A stretch of 64,000 nt of DNA from Rhizohabitans arisaemae (GCF_025996515.1 NZ_BLRH01000055.1:186001-250000); one strand, 5' to 3'. Numbered from the stretch's first letter, positions 17,378-26,356 are shown. Numbers and translations are program-made. Notes: generated from the sequence alone by a model not told the origin.

Positions 17378-18607
17378 TCAGTCCGCAGTGGCGTCGGCGG
17401 GCTCGACGCCCTGGGCACGCAGCCGTTCCAGCCGTTCCTCGGTGGTGTCCTCGGCGAGCTTGCGCCACTGCAGGAGCGAGTCGTCGGGGCGGTAGAGCTT
17501 CTCCGGCGGCGCGTCGGTGACCTCGACCATCCACTTGTCCTGACCGGAGAACTGGCCGTGGAAGAGCCACCGCACCGCGCCGAGGTACTTGGCGTAGAAC
17601 GGCAGCGTCCGCAGGCCCTTCTTGAAGTCGGCCAGCACGCCGACGTACAGGTGGTTGCCGGCGTCCACCGGCACGTAGAACTCGTAGTGGATGAAGGTGG
17701 GGTACACGATCCGCAGGACGCCCGGCATGCTGACGGACGCGAATCCGGGGAACCCCTGGTCCGCGATCGTCGGGTTGACCTTGCGATGCGAGGCGGTGTT
17801 GCCGATGTTCGCGGTCCCCTCCGGGGGACGGGCCTTGTACCAGGCCAGCCCCGACCACCTGCCGAGCCCGGGGAAGTCCGCCTCCCAGAACTGCTCCTGC
17901 TGCACCCGGTAGATCCAGCGGCCACGCTTGATGATCTTGGTCTTGTTCCAGACCGGCATCGGCTTGAACAGCCGCCACAGCGCCGTACGGTGCAGATACT
18001 TGGCGTGCCCCTCGTCGTAGCCGTTCTCGCAGGCGAACCGCCAGTTGCCCGTGCGCGCCTGGATCCGCGCGCCCACCACCGCCGGGTTGCCGACCAGTTC
18101 CTCGGGCAGCTGCCCGTCGATCGGGTGCGGCTTCTCGCCGTCGCCGACGTACACCCAGACCATGCCGAGGCGCTCCTCGACGTCGTACGTCGGCTGGGTG
18201 ACCTTGCCGCAGATCGGGGACTGCGGCCCATCGGTGATCGCGGCCTTGAGGTCACCGGTCGCAAGGTCGAAGGTCCAGCCGTGGTAGACGCAGGAGACCG
18301 TGCCGGGGAACTGCTTGCTTCCGTAGCTCAGCGGCACCCCCCGGTGCGGACACCGGTCCTTCATACCGAAGACCTTGCCCTGGTCGCGGATGACGAACAG
18401 GCGCTCGCCGAGCAGGGTGACGGCGCGGGGCTTCTCGCCGACCTGCGAGGAGAAGCAGACGGGATACCAGTAGCCGCGGAACCCGGCCGCGGCGGCCTGG
18501 TAGTGCGGCCAGCTCGACCAGTCCTGGCGGCCCGGCAGCCTGCCCGCGCGATGTTTCCGGACCGGCTTGCGGACGGGCACGGGCTGGGGGTTCACGGTCT
18601 CGGTCAT
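17378..18607 (-). CDS. Rieske non-heme iron oxygenase, CarAa-like terminal component
   Basis: A 409-residue terminal oxygenase. The Rieske cluster ligands are C86-x-H88 in CPHRG and C106-x2-H109 in CVYHGW. The mononuclear iron site reads NGYDEGHAKYLHRTAL, with bridging Asp198 and ligands His201 and His206. The layout and the sequence around the iron resemble the single-subunit carbazole dioxygenase CarAa and oxoquinoline monooxygenases, which act as alpha3 trimers. The ATG at 18607 follows a GGAG site. It heads the minus-strand operon and is divergent from genes for a reductase and a ferredoxin that can supply its electrons. Whether it mono- or dioxygenates is not visible. Confidence 0.87.
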   Translation of the reverse strand: MTETVNPQPVPVRKPVRKHRAGRLPGRQDWSSWPHYQAAAAGFRGYWYPVCFSSQVGEKPRAVTLLGERLFVIRDQGKVFGMKDRCPHRGVPLSYGSKQFPGTVSCVYHGWTFDLATGDLKAAITDGPQSPICGKVTQPTYDVEERLGMVWVYVGDGEKPHPIDGQLPEELVGNPAVVGARIQARTGNWRFACENGYDEGHAKYLHRTALWRLFKPMPVWNKTKIIKRGRWIYRVQQEQFWEADFPGLGRWSGLAWYKARPPEGTANIGNTASHRKVNPTIADQGFPGFASVSMPGVLRIVYPTFIHYEFYVPVDAGNHLYVGVLADFKKGLRTLPFYAKYLGAVRWLFHGQFSGQDKWMVEVTDAPPEKLYRPDDSLLQWRKLAEDTTEERLERLRAQGVEPADATAD

Positions 18608-18781
18608 GTCTGCTCCACGGGTCCTCACGGCGGCGTCGCCGGCTGCGATCGAGATCGCCGTACACCGGTGCCGAGAGCAGACCATCCGGCCGGAAGCGCG
18701 GACAAGGAGTCCGGTTCGCCTGGCGGAACACGGTGCCGGACGGCGCGTACGGCGAAGGAATCCCGCGGACGGTTCCGGTGA

Positions 18782-18803
18782 GCGGTCCTCATCGGAGGAC
18801 CGC
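18782..18803. promoter_or_regulatory. perfect 9-bp inverted repeat in the divergent promoter region
   Basis: Arms GCGGTCCTC and GAGGACCGC are separated by ATCG. The hairpin-forming palindrome lies midway between the divergent Rieske oxygenase (start 18607) and reductase (start 18868) genes. It is a candidate operator for the local IclR regulator, or a hairpin in the reductase leader. It lacks a T-run, so a terminator is less likely. Confidence 0.45.
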
Positions 18804-18867
18804 GCGGGCCGCCGTACCTACATTCGACGGCGAAGCGCATCGCCCAACCCCTTCAAGGAGGCCTGTG

Positions 18868-19860
18868 GTGACCACGTCCGAGACCGTGTCGGCCGACGTC
18901 CTGGTCGTCGGTGCCGGACCGGCGGGCCTGTACGGCGCCTACTGCGCCGGGTTCCGCGGCCTGACCGTCGTCGTCGTCGACGCCCTGCCGCAAGCCGGCG
19001 GCCAGGTGACGGCCCTGTATCCGGAGAAGCAGATCCGTGACGTCGCCGCCATTCCCGCGATCAGGGGCCGCGACTTCGTCGCCGCCCTCGTGGAGCAGGC
19101 GTCGGCCTTCAACCCGACGTACCTCCTCGGCCGGCAGGCGACGACCCTTGAGCACCGCGACGGCGAACCCGTCGTGACGCTGGACGACGGCACGGTCGTC
19201 CACGCCCGCGCCGTCGTGCTGACCTCCGGCATCGGCACTCCGACCCCGCGTCCCCTGGAGTGCGGCGAGGAATGGCTCGGCAGAGGCCTGTCGTACTTCG
19301 TGGTGGACCCCGGGGTGCACACCGACCGGGACGTGGTCGTCGTGGGGGGTGGCGACAGCGCCCTGGACTGGGCGGACGCCCTCGATCCGATCGCGCGGTC
19401 GGTCACCCTCGTGCACCGCCGGGCCGCCTTCCGCGGGCACGCGGCCACCCTTGAGCGGGTCCGGGCCGGGCGGACCCGGATTCACACCGACACCCACGTG
19501 ATCGCGCTGGACGGAGACCTGGCGGCCGGCCGCCTCGCGAAGGTGACGCTGCGGTCGAGATCCGGTGACGAGACGGTGGCCGCGGCCGACCACGTGATCG
19601 CCGCACTCGGCTTCATCAGCGACCTGGGCCCGCTGCGGGACTGGGGCCTGGAACTCCGGGCGAGGTCGGTCGCCGTCGACCGCTCGATGCGGACCAACCT
19701 GCCCCGCCTGTACGCCGCCGGCGACCTCGCCGACTACGCGGGCAAGGTGAGGCTGATGTCCGTCGGCTTCGGCGAGGTCGCCACCGCCGTGAACCATGTG
19801 GCCGTCGACCTCGATCCCACCCTCACCCTGTTCCCCGGCCACTCCACCGACGGCCCCTGA
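18868..19860 (+). CDS. thioredoxin-reductase-like ferredoxin--NADP+ reductase
   Basis: A 330-residue flavoprotein of the bacterial YumC/FNR2 type. The FAD site is VGAGPAGLYGAYCA near residue 15 and the NADPH site is VVGGGDSALDWADAL near residue 155; the second FAD motif is RLYAAGDLADYAGKVRLM near residue 280. No CxxC redox pair is present, which separates it from thioredoxin reductase. The second of two consecutive GTG codons (18868) sits five bases after an AAGGAGG site. With the ferredoxin downstream it forms the electron chain for the divergently encoded Rieske oxygenase. Confidence 0.85.
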   Translation: MTTSETVSADVLVVGAGPAGLYGAYCAGFRGLTVVVVDALPQAGGQVTALYPEKQIRDVAAIPAIRGRDFVAALVEQASAFNPTYLLGRQATTLEHRDGEPVVTLDDGTVVHARAVVLTSGIGTPTPRPLECGEEWLGRGLSYFVVDPGVHTDRDVVVVGGGDSALDWADALDPIARSVTLVHRRAAFRGHAATLERVRAGRTRIHTDTHVIALDGDLAAGRLAKVTLRSRSGDETVAAADHVIAALGFISDLGPLRDWGLELRARSVAVDRSMRTNLPRLYAAGDLADYAGKVRLMSVGFGEVATAVNHVAVDLDPTLTLFPGHSTDGP

Positions 19861-19895
19861 CCCCGCCCTCGCGAACACCCCTAGGAGGGACACCC

Positions 19896-20240
19896 ATGAG
19901 TTATGTGATCGGCGCCGACTGCATCGACGTCCTCGACCGCTCCTGCGTCGACGTCTGTCCGGTCGACTGCATCTACGTCGGCGAGCGGAAGAGCTACATC
20001 AACGCAACCGAGTGCATCGACTGCGGCGCGTGCGAGGTCGAATGCCCCGTTTCCGCGATCACCGCAGATCGCGCCGCCCTCAAGGACGGGAGATGGAACA
20101 CCCACCTGGAGGACTCCCGCACCTTCTTCTCACAGCCACTTCCAGGCCGTGACCGGCCCCTCGGCGACCCCGGCGGCGCGAGACTGATCGGCGATGTGGG
20201 CACCGACACCGCCTTGGTCTCCGATCACCCCGCCTCTTGA
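19896..20240 (+). CDS. seven-iron type ferredoxin (FdxA-like)
   Basis: A 114-residue ferredoxin. Eight cysteines at positions 9, 17, 21, 25, 40, 43, 46 and 50 (CVDVCPVDC and CIDCGACEVECP) fit the 7Fe/8Fe pattern of actinobacterial FdxA. The C-terminal tail GGARLIGDVGTDTALVSDHP also resembles that group. It starts 35 bases after the reductase gene with an AGGAGG site and is the last gene of this short operon. It most probably carries electrons from the reductase to the Rieske oxygenase. Confidence 0.88.
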   Translation: MSYVIGADCIDVLDRSCVDVCPVDCIYVGERKSYINATECIDCGACEVECPVSAITADRAALKDGRWNTHLEDSRTFFSQPLPGRDRPLGDPGGARLIGDVGTDTALVSDHPAS

Positions 20241-20279
20241 CGGGGGTGCATTTGACGTAGCCGCGGTCTCGGGGCGACG

Positions 20280-21506
20280 TCAGGGGGTGAGTTGGAGGGA
20301 GTGGGAGAGCACGAGTCCGGCCGCGCCGAGGAGGGTGGAGTCGTCGTGCAGGGCGGAGAACGCGATCTGCGGCAGGCTGCCCGGATGGGCGGCCGTGCGC
20401 TGACGTACTCGCTGCTCGATCTTGCCGCGCAACGCTTCGCCGCCCGCGACCACGTCGCCGTGCAGGATGAACAGCCCGGGGGCCAGGAGCTGCTGGATGT
20501 TCGTGATGCCGACGGCAAGGTTGTCGACATACCGGTCGAACAGCTGAGCCGCCCCGGGGTGGCCCTTGGCGGCGAGACGGGCCAGCGGTCCGACCGTCAA
20601 TGTGGACGCCGAGGGCAGATTGAGCCGGGCCGCCTCATCGCGCAGCCAGCGGTGCGTGGCGATGGTCTCCCAGCAGCCCTGCTGACCGCAGTGGCAGGGG
20701 AGGCCGTCGACCTGCACGATGCTGTGCCCGATCTCGCCGCCCGCGCCGCCCGGCCCGCGGTGTACCGAACCGCCCAGCACCAGCCCCACGCCGAGTGCCT
20801 CTCCGGCGTAGAGCGAGGCGAAGGTGGACAGCCCACGTCCCTGGCCGAACCAGCGGTCACCGAGCGCTTGGACGCGCGGGTGCAGGTCGACGTAGACGGG
20901 CAGGCGGGTGTGCTCGGCGATGAGCGGGCCGATCGGCAGGCCGGCCAGGCCGGGAGCCAGGTTGACCTGCACGATGGTGCCGCTGTCGGTGTTGACCATG
21001 CCGCCGACCGCGATGCCCACGCCGAGGGCGACCGGTCGGTTCGGGGCGAACAGCTCATCCAGCGCATCCGTAACCGCCTTGACGACTTGGTCGGTGTCGC
21101 GGGTGTCTGCCGGGTACTCGCGTCTCGCCGTGGTCAGGATCGAGCCACCCGCGCTGACGAGCGCGGTCTCGACGTGTCCGGGCAGCAGATGGACGGCGGC
21201 GATGGGTGGGCTGTTGGGAGAGAACCACAGCGGGCGCGACGGCTTGCCCCCGGCCGCGCTGCTGGGTTGGGGATCGCCCTCGGCCAGCATCTCGCTATCG
21301 ATCATCGGCTGCACGATGGCGCCGATCGTCGCCCGGCTGACCTCGGTGAGCCGGGCCAGGTCCGCGCGGGACAGCGGGCCGACGTCGTAGAGCGCTTGCA
21401 GCACCCGGGCGCGATTGACCTGGCTGACCGTGTTCGGGGAGATCAGCGGCGAGTGAGGCCGAGGCGGTGGGGCTGTCGCCGCCGGGCGTGTCGACTCCGA
21501 TTGCAC
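20280..21506 (-). CDS. ROK-family transcriptional repressor (1)
   Basis: A 408-residue ROK protein with an N-terminal winged helix-turn-helix (VGPLSRADLARLTEVSRAT, residues about 43-61). A sugar-kinase-like domain follows, with the ROK zinc site CHCGQQGCWE and the preceding glycine-rich stretch GGAGGEIGHS. The actin-like phosphate motif is degenerate (LGVGIAVGGMVNTDSG), as usual for sugar-sensing repressors. It starts at a GTG. The second ROK gene at 21662-22885 is strongly similar throughout, so the pair arose by tandem duplication. Regulation of the adjacent sugar operon is inferred from position. Confidence 0.87.
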   Translation of the reverse strand: MQSESTRPAATAPPPRPHSPLISPNTVSQVNRARVLQALYDVGPLSRADLARLTEVSRATIGAIVQPMIDSEMLAEGDPQPSSAAGGKPSRPLWFSPNSPPIAAVHLLPGHVETALVSAGGSILTTARREYPADTRDTDQVVKAVTDALDELFAPNRPVALGVGIAVGGMVNTDSGTIVQVNLAPGLAGLPIGPLIAEHTRLPVYVDLHPRVQALGDRWFGQGRGLSTFASLYAGEALGVGLVLGGSVHRGPGGAGGEIGHSIVQVDGLPCHCGQQGCWETIATHRWLRDEAARLNLPSASTLTVGPLARLAAKGHPGAAQLFDRYVDNLAVGITNIQQLLAPGLFILHGDVVAGGEALRGKIEQRVRQRTAAHPGSLPQIAFSALHDDSTLLGAAGLVLSHSLQLTP

Positions 21507-21661
21507 GCTACGGTACCTCCCGATCCGGATGGAACGCCCAGTGCAGCGCGCCCAGAGCGGGCATGGTCGCGCGGGATCTTTCCCCTACGCCAATATACGA
21601 GTCGCGCCGGTGATCGTTGTCCCATATGAATGCCGACAAGTCGTCCTCCTCGTGGCCCGGC

Positions 21662-22885
21662 TCAGCCGACCAGCGGGAAGGAGTGGGACAGCACCAGGCC
21701 GGCCGCGCCGAGCAGGGTGGCGCGGTTATGGGCGGCACCGAAGGTGATCTGTGGTTCGGCCGCGGATCGCGTCGGAAGGTGGCTGCGTGCTTGCCGCTCG
21801 ACGCGGCCGCGCAGCGCCTCACCGCCGGCGATTACGTCGCCGTGCAGAATGAACAGGTTTGGGGCGAGGAGTTGCTGCAGGTTCACCACGCCGAGGGCGA
21901 GGTTGCGGGCGTACCGCTCGAACAGTTCCTTGGCGTCGGCGTTGCCGGCGGCCGACAGGCCGGCCAGCAGTGCCGTGGTCATCGCGTGCGCGGTCGGCAG
22001 ACGTAGCCGGGCGGCCTCTTCGCGCAGCCAGTCGCGTGTGGCGATGGTCTCCCAGCAGCCGCGCTGGCCGCATCGGCAGGTTCGTCCACGGATATCCACG
22101 ATGGTGTGCCCGATCTCGCCGCCGGCCCCGTCCGGCCCGCAGTGGATGGCGCCGTTGAGGAACAGGCCCGCGCCGATCGCCTCGCCGATATAGATGGACG
22201 CGAAGGACTGTTCGCCTCGGCCGGGGCCGGACCAGCGGTCGCCCATGGCCTGGGCCCTGGGATGCAGATCGAGGTGGACCGGCAGGCCGACCCGCTCGGA
22301 GACCAGCGGCCCGAGCGGAAGGCCGGAAAGCTCCGGCATCAGGTTGCAGGCGAGAATGGTCCCGCTGGTCGATTCGACGATGCCACCGACCGCGATACCC
22401 ACGCCGAGGGCCCGGGCCGCGCTTCCCGCCAGAACCGCGTTGAGTCGGTCGACCACGCAGTCGACCACCGTGGCGGCCGGGGCGGCGGCTCGGAAGGGCC
22501 CGCCGGCGTTCGCCAGTATCTTGCCGTCGGCGCTCACCAGCGCGGCCTGCACCCAGCCGGGCACCAGGTGTACCGCGGCCAGCGGCGGACTGTCCGGAGC
22601 GAACCACAGCGGCCGGGCCGGCTTGCCGCCGGGAGTGGCGCCCCGTTGCGGTTCGCCCTCCGCGAGGAGTCCCCCCTCAAGGAGGGGCTGCACGATCGAT
22701 CCGATGGTGGCCCGGCTGACCCCGGACAACCGGGCCAGCTCGGCCCGGGACAGCGGCCCCAAGTCGTGGAGCGCCTGCAACACCCGGCCCTGGTTGACGC
22801 GCCCGGCCTTGACTGCGGTCATCAGGACGGTTGGCTGCCGCCGGGTCGGCTGCCCGGGCGGGGGTGTCTTGCTGGGTGGCCGCAC
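21662..22885 (-). CDS. ROK-family transcriptional repressor (2)
   Basis: A 407-residue paralogue of the preceding ROK protein. The helix-turn-helix is LGPLSRAELARLSGVSRAT near residue 41, the zinc site is CRCGQRGCWE, and GGEIGHTIVDI precedes it. It starts at GTG 22885 and is divergent from the sugar transport operon across 228 bases that contain a clear inverted repeat. It is therefore the better candidate for the direct repressor of that operon. The gap of 155 bases to ROK 1 allows separate expression of the two genes. Confidence 0.87.
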   Translation of the reverse strand: MRPPSKTPPPGQPTRRQPTVLMTAVKAGRVNQGRVLQALHDLGPLSRAELARLSGVSRATIGSIVQPLLEGGLLAEGEPQRGATPGGKPARPLWFAPDSPPLAAVHLVPGWVQAALVSADGKILANAGGPFRAAAPAATVVDCVVDRLNAVLAGSAARALGVGIAVGGIVESTSGTILACNLMPELSGLPLGPLVSERVGLPVHLDLHPRAQAMGDRWSGPGRGEQSFASIYIGEAIGAGLFLNGAIHCGPDGAGGEIGHTIVDIRGRTCRCGQRGCWETIATRDWLREEAARLRLPTAHAMTTALLAGLSAAGNADAKELFERYARNLALGVVNLQQLLAPNLFILHGDVIAGGEALRGRVERQARSHLPTRSAAEPQITFGAAHNRATLLGAAGLVLSHSFPLVG

Positions 22886-22905
22886 CGCACTACCGTCCTC
22901 ACTAA

Positions 22906-22928
22906 GTATGTACGGAAATCTAACATAC
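22906..22928. promoter_or_regulatory. candidate ROK operator GTATGT-N11-ACATAC
   Basis: Perfect six-base arms GTATGT (22906-22911) and ACATAC (22923-22928) lie 21 bases upstream of the ROK 2 start. A third copy of the half-site, GGTATGTA, is at 23033-23040 inside the promoter of the divergent sugar operon. Half-sites in both promoters fit co-regulation by a ROK dimer. Confidence 0.5.
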
Positions 22929-23020
22929 CGATTCGAACACGGATAGTGGTGGCTTGCAAGACAAACGATCTACCTGGCACGTTGGTTTTCAAGCCGACAA
23001 ATGCGACCAGCTGGGACCTA

Positions 23021-23048
23021 TTGACAGGGGAAGGTATGTAGCTACTCT
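23021..23048 (+). promoter_or_regulatory. sigma-70-like promoter of the sugar ABC operon
   Basis: A TTGACA hexamer (23021-23026) is followed after 16 bases by TACTCT (23043-23048), matching the actinobacterial TAnnnT -10 pattern. The half-site GGTATGTA lies between them, placed to block RNA polymerase. The region is noticeably lower in GC than its surroundings. Confidence 0.5.
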
Positions 23049-23113
23049 TAACTAACCTCGCGACTCCGAACCACCCCCCGCGAGGCGGATCTTCAAGCAA
23101 GAAACGGTGTGAC

Positions 23114-24520
23114 ATGAAAGTAAGGCGTAGGGTTCAGCTGTTCTCACTCATCAGCGTCGCGGGGCTGGTGGCCACGGGTTGTGCGGCGGGCGGTGGCGGT
23201 TCCTCCGCCTCAGGGACCACCCTTGACCAGGAGAGATGCGACCAGATCACGAGTGGGACGGCAGCCGGCGCCACCACGTCGCTGAAGCAGCCGAGCGGAG
23301 GTGACCAGAGCCTCCGCGTCCAGCAGGCATCACTCAAAACCGAGCTGCCCAGGGCCACGGTGGGAAGCAAGAAGACCATCAGTTTCGTCGGCGGTGCCTA
23401 CACCGGGACCACCGAGGCGTACTGGAAGGACCTCGCCGGCAAGTTCGAGGCGGCCAACCCAGGCTACAAGGTCAACATCCGGATCATCGACTGGAACAAC
23501 ATCGACCAGCAGGTCAGCACGATGATCCAGACCAAGCAGTACCCGGATATCCTGAACCAGAACAAGTTCTCCGGGTGGGCCGCGAACGGACTGCTTCAGC
23601 CGGTCGACTCCATGGTCTCCCCGTCGGTCGGGAACGACTTCATCCCCTCGTTCAAGCAGAACAGCTACTACCAGGGCAGCCAGTACGGGCTTCCCTTGAT
23701 CGCCAGCACCCGCGCGCTGTTCTACAACAAGGACATCTTCGCCAAGGTGGGGATCGAAAAGCCTCCGGCCACTTGGGCAGAGCTGGTCGCCGCCGCAAAG
23801 AAGATCAAAGAGGCCGGGTACACCGGGTACGGCCTGCCGCTGGGCGGCGAGGAGAACCAGGGCGAGTGGTCCCTGTGGATGTGGTCCAACGGCGGTGAGT
23901 GGAAGTCGGGCGACACGTGGGGCGTCAACAGTGAGCGGAACGTTCAGACTCTGAACTTCCTCAACTGCCTGACCCACGTCTACAAGGTGACGCAGCCCAA
24001 CCCGGGGCAGACAAACCGTACCGACGGCGTCTTCCGGCCGTTCGCCAACGGCCAGACCGGCATGATCATGGGGGCCAGCTTCGCCCCCAGCCTGTTCAAG
24101 CAGTGGAACGCCAACGTCAACTACGGCGTCGCCCCCATCCCGTTGAACAACGGCACCAAGCCGTTCACCCTGGGGGTGCAGGACTACCTGGTGTCGTTCA
24201 AGAACCCGGGCAACACCGAAGCCGTGTCGAAGTTCTTGAACTTCTTCTACCAGAGCGACAACTACGTGCGGTTCCTGACCAGTCAGGGCTTCCTGCCGAC
24301 CACGCAGTCGGCGTCCACCGCTCTGAAGAGCGACCCGAACTTCGCGCCGTATCTGGATCTGCTGCCGATCGCGAAGTTCTACCCGTCCACCGACCCCGCC
24401 TTCCCGAAGGCACAGGGCACCCTTGAGGCGCAGCTCGGCACCGCGCTGACTCCGGGAGTGGACCCCAAATCGGTTCTGGACCAGATCCAAGCGGCGGCGA
24501 CGCAGGGTAACGGCGGCTAA
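23114..24520 (+). CDS. sugar ABC transporter substrate-binding lipoprotein (family 1)
   Basis: A 468-residue binding protein. The N-terminus is a lipoprotein signal with lipobox VATGC (Cys about 23). The mature part resembles family 1 carbohydrate-binding proteins: ISFVGGAYTGTTEAYWKDLA, then FEAANPGYKVNIRI and the hinge segment YGLPLIASTRALFYNKDIF. It differs from the peptide-binding protein at 1622, which is family 5. It starts the operon and is followed directly by the fused permease. The sugar is unknown; the downstream aldose epimerase supports a monosaccharide or its oligomer. Confidence 0.87.
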   Translation: MKVRRRVQLFSLISVAGLVATGCAAGGGGSSASGTTLDQERCDQITSGTAAGATTSLKQPSGGDQSLRVQQASLKTELPRATVGSKKTISFVGGAYTGTTEAYWKDLAGKFEAANPGYKVNIRIIDWNNIDQQVSTMIQTKQYPDILNQNKFSGWAANGLLQPVDSMVSPSVGNDFIPSFKQNSYYQGSQYGLPLIASTRALFYNKDIFAKVGIEKPPATWAELVAAAKKIKEAGYTGYGLPLGGEENQGEWSLWMWSNGGEWKSGDTWGVNSERNVQTLNFLNCLTHVYKVTQPNPGQTNRTDGVFRPFANGQTGMIMGASFAPSLFKQWNANVNYGVAPIPLNNGTKPFTLGVQDYLVSFKNPGNTEAVSKFLNFFYQSDNYVRFLTSQGFLPTTQSASTALKSDPNFAPYLDLLPIAKFYPSTDPAFPKAQGTLEAQLGTALTPGVDPKSVLDQIQAAATQGNGG

Positions 24521-26356
24521 GTGGCGTCACCGATGATGCGGCGCCACCGATGGCGGTCGCTGGCCTGGATCTCGCCGAGCATGCTGCTCATCATCGCGGT
24601 GATCACGCTGCCTGCGCTGCAGATGGTCTGGACGTCGCTGCAGCTCACCGATGAGACCGGAGTCAGCCACGGTTTCGCCGGCTTGGCCAACTATCAGCGC
24701 TTGTTCGCCGAACCTGCGCTGGCAGGCGTCCTGAGCAACACGGTGGTGTGGGTGCTGCTCGTGGTCGGCGTGTCCATTGTGGCCGCGCTCGGCCTGGCGC
24801 AGTTCCTGAACAAGCGATTCTTCGGGCGGCGCCTGGTGCGCTGGGCGCTGATCGTGCCGTGGGCCGCATCGTTGGTGATGACCTCGACGGTGTGGCGGTA
24901 CATGCTCGAGGGCGGTAACGGGATCGTCAACCGGTTCCTGATGGACCTCGGCCTGATCAGCACACCGATCGGCTGGTACCAGGACCCCCGGTATGCCTTC
25001 TGGTCGGTGGTCGCGGTGGGCATCGTGGTGACCATCCCGTTCACCACCTATGTGCTGCTGGCCGGGTTGCAGGCCATCGATCCGCAGGTGTACGAGGCCG
25101 GAAAGATGGACGGCGCCGGTCCGTGGAAGGCGTACCGGTACATCACCCTGCCGCTGCTCCGCCCGTCCCTGGTGATCGCCACCATCTTGGTTACCATCTA
25201 CGTTTTCAACTCGTTCCCGGTGATCTGGGTCATCACCGGGAGCAACCCGGGGAACTTCTCAGACACCACTCTTACCTGGGCATACAAGATCGCCTTCCGT
25301 GAGCAGTTGAACACCGGTGAAGGAGCCGCCCTGTCGGTGATCAACGTCCTGATCCTCGTCGTCGTGATACTGCTCTACCTCCGTGCCGTCGACGGCGACC
25401 GTGAGCGGCAGTCGTGGCTGGGCCGCACCTGGGCGGCGCTGACCGGCAGGCTGAGCGAGCGATGGGGTCGGAGCGGTTCGGCAGGTCCTGTCCCGGCAGC
25501 GGCATCCGGCCGGGTGCGCCCACGGGTGTGGCCGCGGCTGCGTCCGGTGGTGCTGCCGCTGGCCGGCCTGCTCATCGCGGCGTTCTTCCTGGCCCCGTAC
25601 GCGGTGATGTTCCTGGGCTCGTTCAAGGACGGCGCCGAGCTCTACGCGGTGCCGGCCACCTACCTCCCGCAGAACTGGGAGTGGAGCAACTGGATCGACG
25701 TCTGGGAGGTGCTGCCACTCGGCATGCTGCTCCGCAACAGCCTGATCATCGCGGTGGCCTCGACCGCGCTGGTCCTGCTGATCGCGGTGCCGGCCGCGTA
25801 CTACACCGCTCGCAACCGGTTCGCCGGCCGGACGACCTTCATGAAGCTCGTGCTGATCACGCAGGTCCTCGCCCCTGTGGCCTTGGTCGTCGGCATCTAC
25901 CAGGAGGTCGTCTACGTCGACGGAGTCAACCAATACTGGGCCATCGTCGTGGTCAACGCGGCGTTCAACCTCGCCTTCGTCACCTGGATCATGAACGGCC
26001 AGTTCGCCGGCGTCGACGTCGCGATCGAGGAGGCGGCCATGATGGAGGGGCTCGGGCCGGTGCGCCGGATGCTGCGCATCATGCTGCCGGTGGTGCGCCC
26101 GGGTCTGGTGACCGCCCTGGTCTTCACCTTCATTCAGGTGTGGAACGAGTTCGTCATCTCGCTGACCGTCTTCAATGACCCGACCAACGACCGAGTCACC
26201 CTGCCGGTCGGCATCCAGCAACTGGTCGGCCTCAACGAGACCAACTACCAGTACCTCTTCGTCGCCTCACTGATCGCCACGGTACCCGTCGTGGCGCTGT
26301 TCATCGCCGTCGAGCGGCATCTGGTGGGCGGCCTGACCGCAGGGAGCGTCAAATGA
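24521..26356 (+). CDS. fused two-domain sugar ABC permease (UgpA/UgpE-like halves)
   Basis: A 611-residue protein joining two permeases that are normally separate. The N-terminal half (about 1-295) is MalF/UgpA-like, with coupling helix QVYEAGKMDGAGPWKAYRYI. After a proline/arginine-rich linker (about 300-340) the second half is MalG/UgpE-like, with coupling helix VAIEEAAMMEGLGPVRRMLR. Each half has about six predicted membrane helices. No stop or frameshift is present at the junction, so this looks like a real fusion. The GTG directly after the previous stop is used as start; ATG codons at 24533 and 24536 are alternatives. No ATPase is encoded nearby, so a shared MsiK-type ATPase elsewhere is probably used. 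Confidence 0.85.
   Translation: MASPMMRRHRWRSLAWISPSMLLIIAVITLPALQMVWTSLQLTDETGVSHGFAGLANYQRLFAEPALAGVLSNTVVWVLLVVGVSIVAALGLAQFLNKRFFGRRLVRWALIVPWAASLVMTSTVWRYMLEGGNGIVNRFLMDLGLISTPIGWYQDPRYAFWSVVAVGIVVTIPFTTYVLLAGLQAIDPQVYEAGKMDGAGPWKAYRYITLPLLRPSLVIATILVTIYVFNSFPVIWVITGSNPGNFSDTTLTWAYKIAFREQLNTGEGAALSVINVLILVVVILLYLRAVDGDRERQSWLGRTWAALTGRLSERWGRSGSAGPVPAAASGRVRPRVWPRLRPVVLPLAGLLIAAFFLAPYAVMFLGSFKDGAELYAVPATYLPQNWEWSNWIDVWEVLPLGMLLRNSLIIAVASTALVLLIAVPAAYYTARNRFAGRTTFMKLVLITQVLAPVALVVGIYQEVVYVDGVNQYWAIVVVNAAFNLAFVTWIMNGQFAGVDVAIEEAAMMEGLGPVRRMLRIMLPVVRPGLVTALVFTFIQVWNEFVISLTVFNDPTNDRVTLPVGIQQLVGLNETNYQYLFVASLIATVPVVALFIAVERHLVGGLTAGSVK

Noticed and set aside
20241-20279. TGACGT...ACGTCA terminator between ferredoxin and ROK 1
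   Set aside because: Arms of six bases separated by about 20 bases in a 39-base convergent gap are too weak to call.
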